From NCBI RefSeq assembly GCF_003332275.1, contig NZ_QOVA01000013.1, forward strand, positions 38,303-102,302: DNA of 64,000 nt, given 5' to 3'. Below the pieces are notes generated by a model that was not told the origin of the DNA, ran no database searches, and was given only the letters and a program-made list of their open reading frames with translations. Source of the DNA: Edaphovirga cremea (GTDB lineage: Bacteria; Pseudomonadota; Gammaproteobacteria; Enterobacterales; Enterobacteriaceae). The translations under genes were made by a program, and so were the position numbers. Below are positions 25,033 to 33,010 of this stretch, in pieces. Positions within the stretch are counted from its first letter, which is position 1, and the number at the start of each line of letters is the position of its first letter.

Positions 25033-25938
25033 ATGACAGATGCATTTGAAATTCGCTTCTTGCTGGTCATCCGGGAAAGCAAAAGCCTGCTGGAAGCATC
25101 ACGTAAACTGGGGCTGACGCCTTCGGCGGTCACTCAGCGACTTCAGCAGATGGAGAAGAAACTAGACGTCCGACTGCTGGACCGGTCCGCACGACAACTA
25201 CGCTTTACCGATGAAGGCGAGCTGTTGTGTGTTCGCGGGGCCGAGTTGCTTCAGCAGTTCGACGCGCTGCTGGAGGACCTGCACCAACGGCGCAGGGGTT
25301 TTGTCGGCAAGTTGAAAATAAACGCCCCCTTCGGCTTTGGTAGGCAATACGTGGCACCTGCGGTTGCGGCCTTCAAAAGCTTGCATCCGGAAGTTGAGAT
25401 TGCCCTGACCCTGTCGGACCAGCCGATGGTGGAAGCGAGCGACCGCTTCGATGTGGTGATCCATATTGGTCAGCTTGCCGTGTCCAATCTGGTGTGTCGC
25501 ACCCTTGCGCCAAACCGCCGATTCATCTGCGCCTCGCCTGCTTTTATTGCGCGGCACGGTCTTCTCGATAGCCCCGAACAACTCACCCATCAGCCCTGTA
25601 TAGCACTGCACGAGAACAATGAAGACGTGACCCTATGGCACCTTAGTCGAGGCCAGGAAATCCAAAGCATACGTATTCACCCTGCGCTCAGTAGCAATGA
25701 TGGCAACGTGATCAGGCAATGGGGATGTGACGGGCAAGGCATTATCCTGCGCTCCGAGTGGGATGTTGCCGACGCTTTAGCGGACGGTAGTCTTGTGCGG
25801 CTGCTAACGGCCTGGGAGTTGCCGGATGCGGATGTCGTGGCGCTGACCCATCAGCGCGAAGGACTGCCGGAGCGCACACGCAATTTCATGCGTTTCTTGC
25901 AGGAATCTTTCCTGCCTGTTCCGCCCTGGCGCGCTTGA
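25033..25938 (+). CDS. LysR-family regulator of the DSD1-RidA-HAD operon
   Basis: This 301-residue LysR-type regulator has an N-terminal winged HTH (FLLVIRESKSLLEASRKLGLTPSAVTQRLQQMEKKLDVRLLDRSARQLRFTDEG). The effector domain begins at about GKLKINAPFGFGRQYVAPAVAAF. It resembles the AaeR/DsdC-like subgroup with its DRFDVVIHIGQL segment. It is divergent from the PLP enzyme gene with an 87-bp spacer, the usual LysR layout, so it likely activates that operon upon binding its substrate. No clear T-N11-A palindrome was picked in the spacer. Confidence 0.92.
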   Translation: MTDAFEIRFLLVIRESKSLLEASRKLGLTPSAVTQRLQQMEKKLDVRLLDRSARQLRFTDEGELLCVRGAELLQQFDALLEDLHQRRRGFVGKLKINAPFGFGRQYVAPAVAAFKSLHPEVEIALTLSDQPMVEASDRFDVVIHIGQLAVSNLVCRTLAPNRRFICASPAFIARHGLLDSPEQLTHQPCIALHENNEDVTLWHLSRGQEIQSIRIHPALSSNDGNVIRQWGCDGQGIILRSEWDVADALADGSLVRLLTAWELPDADVVALTHQREGLPERTRNFMRFLQESFLPVPPWRA

Positions 25939-25980
25939 ATCCGCGACAGGCCCCGCCAGATGACATTATTCAGTTAGAAA

Positions 25981-26006
25981 TAAAAAGCGGCTGAATAACC
26001 AGCCGC
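25981..26006 (-). terminator. Intrinsic terminator of the DUF1177 unit
   Basis: Read on the minus strand, a 7-bp stem (GCGGCTG with CAGCCGC, loop of 6) is followed by TTTTTA. It lies about 50 bp after the DUF1177 stop and also downstream of the convergent LysR gene. Confidence 0.8.
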
Positions 26007-26057
26007 CAATGTGTCGATAATAATAGACTGGGAAGAATTATAATTCCCTTTCTACAA

Positions 26058-26987
26058 TCACTTAACCGATTGCAGATGACTCATGCTGCCGTAGAGAGCG
26101 AGTAATCGGGCATATTCATCCGCATCATAGAAATTGCAGATGCCATTGCCAAATTCTTTGGCGACCTCGATGGCAAATTTCACCACCAGCGCAATATCGG
26201 TTTCATGGCTGGCGCCAGTGGCGCAACCCGGAACCACCGATTCCGTGCAGATAGCAACGCCGACAACGGGTGCCATTGTTGAAGTTGATGGCTGCATGAT
26301 GCTGTTTATATGATGGATACCGTTACCGTAAGGCGTAATATCCTGCATGGTAATAGGGAATGTCACGGCCCTGCGGCCACTGGTCATTTCCATAATACGC
26401 AGAAGATCTTCCGCCACCCGCAGAATATAGCCCTCTTTCACCGTCGGTGATAAGGCATACCCTTTATGGTTGATAATCCGGTTACCCTTGGTGGTGTCGA
26501 GCGACAGGATCGCATCGGCTTCGGGTATGGCTTCATTTTGCCCCATCGGCGCGTCGTCGATGGGAGAATCCATAAAATCAACAGGACTGTGTGGACGCGT
26601 CGGTGCATTAGGGCAGATGTGGGTGGTGATAATCACATCTCCCGGCAGCACGTCGCCCTTCTGCTGCATGTCCGCCAATTTCAGTCCGCACGCGATGGCA
26701 GCAATCGCGCCATCGGCATCCGAGACCAGACCAATGCGTGACGGTCTGGCACCCACACCGCCGAGACGGCCGATAATGCCTAACGTTGGCGCATGGCCAG
26801 AGCAGATCTTTCCTCGGGAGCCGGGGATCTTGATACGAACAAAGTCGCTGCTCCCCCTCGTTCCTGTTACACGTACCGAAGTGGCACTTACTGTTGGGTA
26901 ATTTGCAAATAAGGCGACAACATCGTCGCCATTTACCGTTGCACTATCAAGCAATTCAAATGCGCAAAATGTCTGTTTAAGGCTCAT
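26058..26987 (-). CDS. DUF1177-family protein
   Basis: This 309-residue protein matches the DUF1177 pattern as I recall it: MSLKQTFCAFELLDSATVNGDDV at the start, PTLGIIGRLGGVGARPSRIGLVSDADGAIAAIACGLKLADM, and GDVIITTHICPNAPTRPHSPVDFMDSP. The middle has several Asp/His residues that could bind metal. The function of the family is unknown. It is the last gene of a unit with an NCS1 permease, a nitrilase-type hydrolase and an IclR regulator, suggesting a step in breaking down an imported nitrogen compound. An AAAGGAG lies 5 bases before the ATG. A 365-bp leader with spaced repeats separates it from the IclR gene. Confidence 0.78.
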   Translation of the reverse strand: MSLKQTFCAFELLDSATVNGDDVVALFANYPTVSATSVRVTGTRGSSDFVRIKIPGSRGKICSGHAPTLGIIGRLGGVGARPSRIGLVSDADGAIAAIACGLKLADMQQKGDVLPGDVIITTHICPNAPTRPHSPVDFMDSPIDDAPMGQNEAIPEADAILSLDTTKGNRIINHKGYALSPTVKEGYILRVAEDLLRIMEMTSGRRAVTFPITMQDITPYGNGIHHINSIMQPSTSTMAPVVGVAICTESVVPGCATGASHETDIALVVKFAIEVAKEFGNGICNFYDADEYARLLALYGSMSHLQSVK

Positions 26988-27014
26988 AAAGCTCCTTTAA
27001 CTCTGTAAAAAATT

Positions 27015-27285
27015 TTCCCTGGTGAAGGCGTAATAAGTCTTTCTTTTAAAACATTTTTCGGCATCTATTTGGCCGATTTTTTATAAACGTGGCTGCGGGT
27101 AAATAGTATCGGATCTTTACCTCTACGCTACGTTTGGTGTTTCCCTGGTGAGGGCGTAGTACTTTTTACTGGTAACAATTTTATTGATCAGCGATCTCCG
27201 CGCTGATTCTTCATGTTATGGCTAAATCGACAATCTCAACGCTATGGCTCCTTTCTGCTTTGGTGGGTGTCCCTGGTGAAGGCAC
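27015..27285. repeat. Three spaced copies of a CCCTGGTGARGG motif upstream of the DUF1177 gene
   Basis: The motif TTCCCTGGTGAAGGCG (27015-27030) recurs as TTCCCTGGTGAGGGCG (27141-27156) and TCCCTGGTGAAGGC (27270-27283), at intervals of 126 and about 129 bp. Flanking bases are partly shared: TTTGGTG precedes copies 2 and 3, and AGCTCCTTT/GGCTCCTTT precedes copies 1 and 3. The motif itself can fold (CCCT, loop GGTG, AGGG). In copies 2 and 3 it is embraced by pairing arms that differ compatibly (CTACG/CGTAG and CTATG/CATGG). Terminator-like hairpins follow copies 1 and 2 on the plus strand (CGGC...GCCG then T6 near 27059-27082; ATCAGCG...CGCTGAT at 27186-27206). On the minus strand the array is the leader of the DUF1177 gene. 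No known riboswitch family was recognised. Confidence 0.7.
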
Positions 27286-27352
27286 ATGGATTGTTTTTTA
27301 TAAAAAATGTATATCATTCAAAATATTATGGTCTTGCTTTTACTTACTGCCG

Positions 27353-28087
27353 CTATCGGCCAAACCAGTAGGGGTCGCCAACTGCACCGCCTATCCTTGC
27401 CGCATGTTTGCAGACTACTTGTGCGAGTTGTTGAATCATCTCGTCGGTCACCTGCGTAGCGGGCATGCTCAGACAGAGCGCGATTGACTCCTCCCTTACC
27501 GGATCGTAAACAACGGTGGAAACAGAGGCGACGCCTGAGACATATTCATTAATCGACGATGCCCATCCCTGTTTGTGAATCTTCTGTAACTCTTGCTTCA
27601 GCCATTCCTGCCGGGTTGGATCTCGCGACAGGAAGAAATTCTGTACTTCCGGTGTGGCTCGTGTGAGCAAAATGCGCCCGGTAGAGGTCTCCGTGACGGG
27701 CAACAACGTACCGGGCTGTGTCACGACCTGAATCATCTGGCTGCCAAGACGTGCATGAGCAACCCGAACCTGGTCGCGATCGATGACAGAAGCGTAACTG
27801 GTGAATCCCGTTTCCCGCGTCATGTCATTGAGCGACGTCAGTACCAGATCCACGAACGGATGAGAGAGCCTGAGCCGATGGGCGATTTCCAGGATCATCA
27901 TTCCGGGACGATAAATCGGTGCCTCTTTGTTTTTCTCCAGAAAGCCATAGTCCGCCATCTGTTTTAGCAAGCGGGATGCAGAACTTTTGGGCATCCCCAG
28001 TTCATTGACCAGGGACGTTACCGTCAGCTCATTGCCGGTTCTTAGGTAGAGCTGATAAACATCCATCACACTCGCCAGAATACTCAT
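27353..28087 (-). CDS. IclR-family regulator
   Basis: This 244-residue transcription factor has an N-terminal winged HTH (SILASVMDVYQLYLRTGNELTVTSLVNELGMPKSSASRLLKQMADYGFLEK) and an IclR effector domain (from about LRLSHPFVDLVLTSLNDMTRETGFTSYASVIDRDQVRVAHARLG), with TETSTGRILLTRA near the ligand site. It lies within the permease-hydrolase-IclR-DUF1177 unit on one strand. It probably controls that unit through the double palindrome at 30450-30476, which has the 17-bp size typical of IclR sites. The inducer would be the transported compound or its hydrolysis product. Confidence 0.9.
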   Translation of the reverse strand: MSILASVMDVYQLYLRTGNELTVTSLVNELGMPKSSASRLLKQMADYGFLEKNKEAPIYRPGMMILEIAHRLRLSHPFVDLVLTSLNDMTRETGFTSYASVIDRDQVRVAHARLGSQMIQVVTQPGTLLPVTETSTGRILLTRATPEVQNFFLSRDPTRQEWLKQELQKIHKQGWASSINEYVSGVASVSTVVYDPVREESIALCLSMPATQVTDEMIQQLAQVVCKHAARIGGAVGDPYWFGR

Positions 28088-28141
28088 ACTGTGCCTGCCT
28101 CGTAGCCATCTGTTGCATTGCTGGTTGAGCCCAGACGTTGT

Positions 28142-28972
28142 CTAATTCTTCCTGTCCACAAGGGCGCTATAGGACTGCGGAAATCTGTCCCGCAAATAAG
28201 GAACGTTCAGCCGGGTGTGTGCCTGAGCGAGGAAATCGACCTCGCACAGCAGCAACTCTTCCCCGGACGTACTGGCCTGAGCCAGCGTCTGCCCGCGTGG
28301 GCCGATCAGTTTACTGCCGCCAAAAAGAGGTAAATCCCCTTCCTGACCCCAGCGGTTCACCGCCACCAGATGGGTGCCATTTTCCAGCGCACGGCAGGCC
28401 GTATTAATGTCCCATACGTCCTCATCCTGGGCGCACCAGGCAGACGGCGCGAGCAATAGCTCTGCCCCGCCCAGCGTCAGGATGCGCGCGACTTCAGGGA
28501 ATCCCATATCGTAGCAGATCATGATGCCGATTTTGCCTATCGGCGTGTCGAACACCGGGTAACTGTCACCGCGGGTGAACCACTGTTTCTCCATGCCGAA
28601 AGCATGTACTTTGCGGAACACGCCGCTGATTTCAGACGAGTCTGGCACCCAAACCCCGACCGAGTTATAGATTTGCCCGAGATACTCGCCGCGCTCAATA
28701 AAACCGCTGACGATGGTGATATCGAGCTTGTTAGCCAATTCAGTAAATAACTGACTGGTCTCGCCGTCACGTTTTTCGCTCAGATCCCAAAGTCGCGTGG
28801 TCAGCAAGTCTCCGCGATAACCCGTCGTGGCGAGTTCAGGAAAGCAGATCAGCTTTGCACCCTGATCCGCCGCCTGATGGCAGTAGGACGCCATCCGCTG
28901 GAGGTTATGCCCTTTATCTCCGAGCACAGAATCGAACTGGGCCAGCGCAATGCGAGCAGTAGTTAACGACAT
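28142..28972 (-). CDS. Carbon-nitrogen hydrolase (nitrilase superfamily)
   Basis: This 276-residue nitrilase-superfamily amidase has the catalytic triad in order: Glu in FPELATTGYRGD, Lys in FRKVHAFGMEKQWF and Cys in IMICYDMGFPEVARILTLGGAELLLAPSAW. It hydrolyses a C-N bond (amide, carbamoyl or nitrile); the exact substrate is not readable. It lies between the NCS1 permease and the IclR regulator on the same strand, 89 bp after the permease stop, so it likely acts on the imported compound or a ring-opened product of it. N-carbamoyl amino acid hydrolase and omega-amidase are alternatives within the same superfamily. Confidence 0.9.
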   Translation of the reverse strand: MSLTTARIALAQFDSVLGDKGHNLQRMASYCHQAADQGAKLICFPELATTGYRGDLLTTRLWDLSEKRDGETSQLFTELANKLDITIVSGFIERGEYLGQIYNSVGVWVPDSSEISGVFRKVHAFGMEKQWFTRGDSYPVFDTPIGKIGIMICYDMGFPEVARILTLGGAELLLAPSAWCAQDEDVWDINTACRALENGTHLVAVNRWGQEGDLPLFGGSKLIGPRGQTLAQASTSGEELLLCEVDFLAQAHTRLNVPYLRDRFPQSYSALVDRKN

Positions 28973-29061
28973 ACATCACTCCTCTAAATCCACCCGATTC
29001 CTGATATCAAGGCTGAGGCCGATTTACCGTCAAACGTTCAGTAAATCGGCTATTCATCGCC

Positions 29062-30408
29062 TTAATCCATATATTTCACTTTGCGGAAATGCACAGCATC
29101 TTTGTCGCGACCACGCGCGTAAAAGCGCATTCCCAACCAATAAAGCAGCGCACTGATCAGCAGGGAGTTCAATGCCGGGACCCCGATATCGGCGCCAAAT
29201 GGCCCCAGGGACGAGGTAAACAGACCTACGAGCACCGCCAATATCCAGGCTACCAACGTAACCGGGTTCAGCAACTCGCAGGTTTCCGGCAACAGGCCTT
29301 TGGCACGGGTGACGGCCAGTTCTGCACGATCGCGTTTTAGTACGTAGTAATCGACAACAATAATGCCTGCCACTGGCGGTATGGCGATCCCCAGATAGAT
29401 CAGGAAACCAATGAAGTGATCGAGGATGCCCAGAACGGAGGCGATGGTGCCGAAAATCCCGATACCCCACGTCAAATACCGGCGATCGAAGCGACGGTTA
29501 AAAATGGCGTTCAGTAGGGTCGAAAACCCCAGTGATGACGAGTACAGGTTGATATCATTCATTTTAATCGTCGCGAAGATAACGATAGATGCACCCAGTA
29601 AACCGGTCAGCGTCATCATGAGATCGAACACTTCGGACGTGCGCAGTGCCAGTGACATCAGCACTGAAATCATGTTAACCAACAGTTCACCGAAAAAGGT
29701 GCCGATCAGTGTCATCCAGAACACGTCTTTCGGTCCTTTCATGAAACGGCTGATGTCCGGCGTGGTGATGGCAGCGATAATGAAACCACCTGCCACCATA
29801 GTGATTGCCGCTGGCATACTCATATGTGGCCCGGCAGGTTGCGTTGAGGACATCAACACGCCGATATCCTGACCGGACATCAGGCTAACCGTCGCCCACA
29901 CCAGAGCCAGTAAAAAGAGCGGTGTAGAAATATTGGCTGTAATAGAGAGGAACCGATAACCGTAAACGGTTATCACCGTGACCGCGAGACCGGTAATGAT
30001 CGCCCAAATCGGCGTAGAGAGAATGCCCGTGGCTTTAAACATGCCGTCGGCAAAAAAGCCGTTTTGCACGCCAAACCAACCCATAAGGGAAATGGCTATC
30101 GCCCCACCGATTAGCGCCGATCCAATCTTCCCAAAGCCGGCCCAGCGGGAAAGCAGACTGATTGACAGCCCTTCCGAACACGCCGCAGCACCCAGCGCCC
30201 AGCTGACCACCTGTAAAATAACGGAACCAAAGATTGTCGCCCAAAACGCTTCCCAAAATGTCAATCCGTAGCCTAATGCGGCACCGAGCATGACTTGGGA
30301 GACGCACGCGAGAGCGCCAATACGGATGATCAACACTTCAAAAAACGGCCTACGGGCACTGAGCGGTACGCGAGCCAGAGAGAAATCTTCACCTGAATTT
30401 CCAGCCAT
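29062..30408 (-). CDS. NCS1-family permease (cytosine/hydantoin/allantoin type)
   Basis: This 448-residue inner-membrane transporter of the nucleobase-cation-symport-1 family has about 12 hydrophobic helices. The start EDFSLARVPLSARRPFFEVLIIRIGALACVSQVMLGAALGYGLTFWEAF matches the CodB-like branch. GGFIIAAITTPDISRFMKGPKDVFW and PVAGIIVVDYYVLKRDR are typical family motifs. It should import a cyclic or small nitrogen compound such as cytosine, a hydantoin or allantoin with protons or Na+. It is the first gene of the unit, directly behind the double palindrome at 30450-30476. Cytosine deaminase is absent, so cytosine is not the obvious substrate. Confidence 0.9.
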   Translation of the reverse strand: MAGNSGEDFSLARVPLSARRPFFEVLIIRIGALACVSQVMLGAALGYGLTFWEAFWATIFGSVILQVVSWALGAAACSEGLSISLLSRWAGFGKIGSALIGGAIAISLMGWFGVQNGFFADGMFKATGILSTPIWAIITGLAVTVITVYGYRFLSITANISTPLFLLALVWATVSLMSGQDIGVLMSSTQPAGPHMSMPAAITMVAGGFIIAAITTPDISRFMKGPKDVFWMTLIGTFFGELLVNMISVLMSLALRTSEVFDLMMTLTGLLGASIVIFATIKMNDINLYSSSLGFSTLLNAIFNRRFDRRYLTWGIGIFGTIASVLGILDHFIGFLIYLGIAIPPVAGIIVVDYYVLKRDRAELAVTRAKGLLPETCELLNPVTLVAWILAVLVGLFTSSLGPFGADIGVPALNSLLISALLYWLGMRFYARGRDKDAVHFRKVKYMD

Positions 30409-30449
30409 CCCTTCACCTTTCCTATTTCGCCATCAGACACTTGTCGAAA

Positions 30450-30476
30450 GTTCCATTTTATGGAACCCGGTTCCAT
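30450..30476. promoter_or_regulatory. Overlapping double palindrome, likely IclR operator
   Basis: Two perfect 17-bp palindromes share a half-site: GTTCCATTTTATGGAAC (30450-30466) and ATGGAACCCGGTTCCAT (30460-30476). They lie 42 bp upstream of the permease start. Half-sites with this sequence and 17-bp spacing fit IclR-family binding sites, and an IclR gene is in the same unit. Three regularly spaced half-sites could hold two dimers side by side. Confidence 0.75.
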
Positions 30477-31215
30477 TTCTTGTTATGGTGTTAACCATAG
30501 CCAAAGATCGCGCATTTGTGCAATGATTTATTTCTTACGTGTGAGATAAATCGCGAGAAAAGACCGCTTGAAAACTCGTCCGATGCTTCACTAATCATGA
30601 AGATAACAAATGGCGAGTGCAGACTATGCAAGAACACACGCTGAATAAGAGGGTTAAGCCACTCTCCTACCCTTGTTTTCTCAGCAAGGAATCGCAGAGG
30701 GTCTCTGACGTCCTGCATTGTTCAGGATTGTCTGAATGCTTTTGCCAATAAAGCCGTTAAAAACAAAACATAACGCAAAATAGAAGCAACGGTGAGCCAC
30801 GCTTAAACTTTCAATAAGAATTGTCCTAATGCTCTGAATGCCCTGCTTGACGTAACCAGATTTAGGGATATTGCGGATCGGGTATTTTATTGGTCATGAT
30901 CATAATAGAGAGGGCGAGTTTTGATTATTACTTTCCAATGATTTTTTATCTGATTAAACATTAAAATCCTTAAATATTAATTAAATACAGTGAGCATGTG
31001 CGGAATGCACGCCGATAAGCGCCAGGCAAGCCGGATAATATGAATGAGTAAGCTAATGTTTCTGATAAAATATCAGCTGTTTTCTTGTTGTTTTTGAGAA
31101 ACAGATTAATACTTGAGGGGTGATTAGGAATATTGCTCGCGAAATATGGATAGGGTCGCACTTTCTAAATGCTGACTTCATCTCATTTATCTCTAAAATA
31201 GAGCAGGAGAACGTT
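30477..31215. other. Intergenic, 739 bp, no gene seen
   Basis: No open frame here has both a ribosome-binding site and recognisable product. The part nearest the permease should hold the operon promoter. Bases about 31008-31036 (GCCGATAAGCGCC, GGCAAGCCGGAT) resemble a single REP element. The last 20 bases hold the AGGAG of the small lysine-rich protein gene. Confidence 0.4.
31008..31036. repeat. REP-like palindromic element
   Basis: This GC-rich imperfect palindrome in an AT-rich spacer resembles enterobacterial REP sequences (GATAAG with GCCGGAT arms). Only one copy was noticed, so the assignment is weak. Confidence 0.35.
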
Positions 31216-31377
31216 ATGACTGAGCAACGTGGTCGTTCAAAGAGTTTCGCACCAGACAAAAATAAAAAGCCGGATGCCGATAAAAAAGGAGGACAGGATA
31301 AAAAGGGAGGAACATCAAAGAAAGAAACAGATCGCGCGGCTGATGACAAGAAAGGCGATAAGGGCAAAGGCAAGTAG
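31216..31377 (+). CDS. Small lysine-rich, disordered protein
   Basis: This 53-residue protein is made almost only of Lys, Gly, Asp, Asn and Ser (DKNKKPDADKKGGQDKKGG, DDKKGDKGKGK), so it should be unfolded in solution. The ATG at 31216 has a good AGGAG 6 bases upstream. The open frame starting at 31120 has no such site. A terminator stem begins within the last codons. Such small hydrophilic proteins can be stress-induced or nucleic-acid binding, but no family is recognised and no function is claimed. Confidence 0.6.
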   Translation: MTEQRGRSKSFAPDKNKKPDADKKGGQDKKGGTSKKETDRAADDKKGDKGKGK

Positions 31378-31390
31378 TTGATCGCCTTTT
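31353..31390 (+). terminator. Terminator overlapping the end of the small protein gene
   Basis: AAGGCGAT near 31352-31359 pairs with ATCGCCTT at 31381-31388, followed by a run of T. The 5' arm lies inside the last codons of the lysine-rich protein, and the loop includes its stop codon. Confidence 0.6.
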
Positions 31391-31500
31391 TTATTATGCC
31401 CCCTTTGCTCGTCTGTTGTTGAATCTCAAAAAGAGTTGAATCTCAAAAAGAGTTGAATTGTGAAGGATTGAGTCTGGAAACAGATTGAATCGGCATAAAT

Positions 31501-31530
31501 AACGGGCAGTTGCTTTACGCGCTGCCCGTT
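31501..31530 (-). terminator. Hairpin after creD
   Basis: A perfect 9-bp stem (AACGGGCAG with CTGCCCGTT, loop of 12) begins 18 bp after the creD stop. On the minus strand it is followed by ATTTAT, a weak U-tract, so it is a likely end of the creBCD transcript. Confidence 0.6.
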
Positions 31531-31547
31531 ACTCGTTGCTTCCCTGA

Positions 31548-32945
31548 TTATTCCCAAAGGCGGAAACGCTTATCCTCCGAAGGCCCTTCACTGGCTGGGG
31601 CTGCTATCTCAGTAGTGTCTGCCTCGGTTTTACGTGGCGCAAATCGGGTATCTGCGATGCGATACCAATCCAGGCGTCGGGTCAGTAGCATCACGGTGGC
31701 CAAAATTGCAAACAGCATTACCGAGCCCAGCACCAGCGCGTTATCCTGCGATTGCAGCAGCAGGAACAGAATACCGTAAAGAAGCAATAACCCGGCAGTA
31801 AACATCCCACCGCGCAACCAGCCTTGCAATACTGAACTCAAATAGAAACCGATCAGGGCGCTGCAGGTCAGACTGGCGAGCAAATAGGCCGCAGCAAAAC
31901 CGATATGTTCCGAGAACGCCAACAGCACCAGATAGAACAAAACCAAAGCGAAGCCGACGAGCAGATACTGAATCGGGTGAACCCGCAGCCCGGTCAGGGT
32001 TTCGAACAGGAAAAATGCCATGAATGTCAGGCCAATAAACAGCACAGCATATTTCACCGCCCGCTCACTCAACTGGTAATGGTCAACAGGCTCGATCAGA
32101 CTGGCGCTGAACGCAGGCAGATTATTGATCTTGATTCTGCGGTCGCTCGCGAAGCTGTCGTTGATGTTGTTGGCAAACCAACTGCTGCGCCACGTCGCCT
32201 CGAAACCTTTGTCGGTAATCTGCCGTTCTTCCGGCAAAAACTCGCCGAGGAAGTTGGGATGCGGCCAGTTGCTGCTCAGTTTAAGTTCGGTCATCCGCCC
32301 CAGCGGTACCACCGACAGATTATGCGTACCGACCAGATTCATCTCGAAGGCAAAGTTGAATGCGCCCTGCTTCAACTGTGACAACGCGATCGGCGCGTGG
32401 GTACCTTGCGCCAGCTCTTCCAGCCGCGTTCCCGGTTCAAAGGCTATTTCACTCTGACCCAGCTTCAATGGGGAAATATGCTGAATACCGCGTGGATCGC
32501 TCAGCGCCACCACCAGGAACGGCTGGCCCAGTTGAACATTAGGATTAATCAGCAGATCGTCGATCTTGGGTGTTTCGAATTTGCCGGTGAATGTCATCGG
32601 CCCATGATAAATTTGGGTCTGGTAAATGCCGATCTTGCGCTGTTCGACTTTCGGTGCCCCGCTAATTGCCAATGTTTCAGGCAGCACCATGCGCATGCCG
32701 TGATAGACGCTTTTTACTATTTTGCCGTCTCTCTCAGTCTCACTCCATTCTTCATAAGGCAGTACGATAAGCGGTGCCAACACTTTCTGTGACCGGCTGG
32801 TGCTGGCACCGACCTGATCAACCACTGTCTGCTGGTAGAGGCTGCGTTCGATAATCACCCCCCGCAACATGCTGACAGGCAGCAGCATTAACGATATCAA
32901 ACCCAGCAGGGCCGTAATTTTCCAAAACAGTACCGACTTAAACAT
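31548..32945 (-). CDS. creD: CreD inner-membrane protein
   Basis: This 465-residue inner-membrane protein of the CreD (CET) family is a known target of CreB. An N-terminal TM helix (FWKITALLGLISLMLLPVSMLRGVI) is followed by a large periplasmic part and a cluster of helices in the C-terminal third (YAVLFIGLTFMAFFLFETL, LLVGFALVLFYLVLLAFSEHIGF). The start MFKSVLFWKITALLG matches the family and has GGAG about 9 bases upstream; the open frame extends to 33125 without similarity. CreD is linked to envelope integrity and beta-lactam or colicin phenotypes in relatives, but its mechanism is unknown. A CreB-type box lies 66 bp upstream. Confidence 0.92.
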   Translation of the reverse strand: MFKSVLFWKITALLGLISLMLLPVSMLRGVIIERSLYQQTVVDQVGASTSRSQKVLAPLIVLPYEEWSETERDGKIVKSVYHGMRMVLPETLAISGAPKVEQRKIGIYQTQIYHGPMTFTGKFETPKIDDLLINPNVQLGQPFLVVALSDPRGIQHISPLKLGQSEIAFEPGTRLEELAQGTHAPIALSQLKQGAFNFAFEMNLVGTHNLSVVPLGRMTELKLSSNWPHPNFLGEFLPEERQITDKGFEATWRSSWFANNINDSFASDRRIKINNLPAFSASLIEPVDHYQLSERAVKYAVLFIGLTFMAFFLFETLTGLRVHPIQYLLVGFALVLFYLVLLAFSEHIGFAAAYLLASLTCSALIGFYLSSVLQGWLRGGMFTAGLLLLYGILFLLLQSQDNALVLGSVMLFAILATVMLLTRRLDWYRIADTRFAPRKTEADTTEIAAPASEGPSEDKRFRLWE

Positions 32946-33010
32946 GATCATTTCTCCGTATGTTGATAAGGAGACAATAAATGGGCTACGTGAAAGGAAA
33001 ATGTGCCTGT

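Noticed and set aside
26466..26901. Plus-strand frames inside the DUF1177 gene
   Set aside because: Antisense shadows; the minus frame is full length with a good ribosome-binding site.
27015..27285. Known riboswitch (TPP, glycine, guanidine, glutamine or c-di-GMP type) in the DUF1177 leader
   Set aside because: The conserved core sequences of these families could not be found; only the repeat itself is reported.
27218..27487. 89-codon plus-strand frame across the DUF1177 leader and the IclR 3' end
   Set aside because: It overlaps the IclR gene and has no recognisable product; the leader repeats explain the region better.
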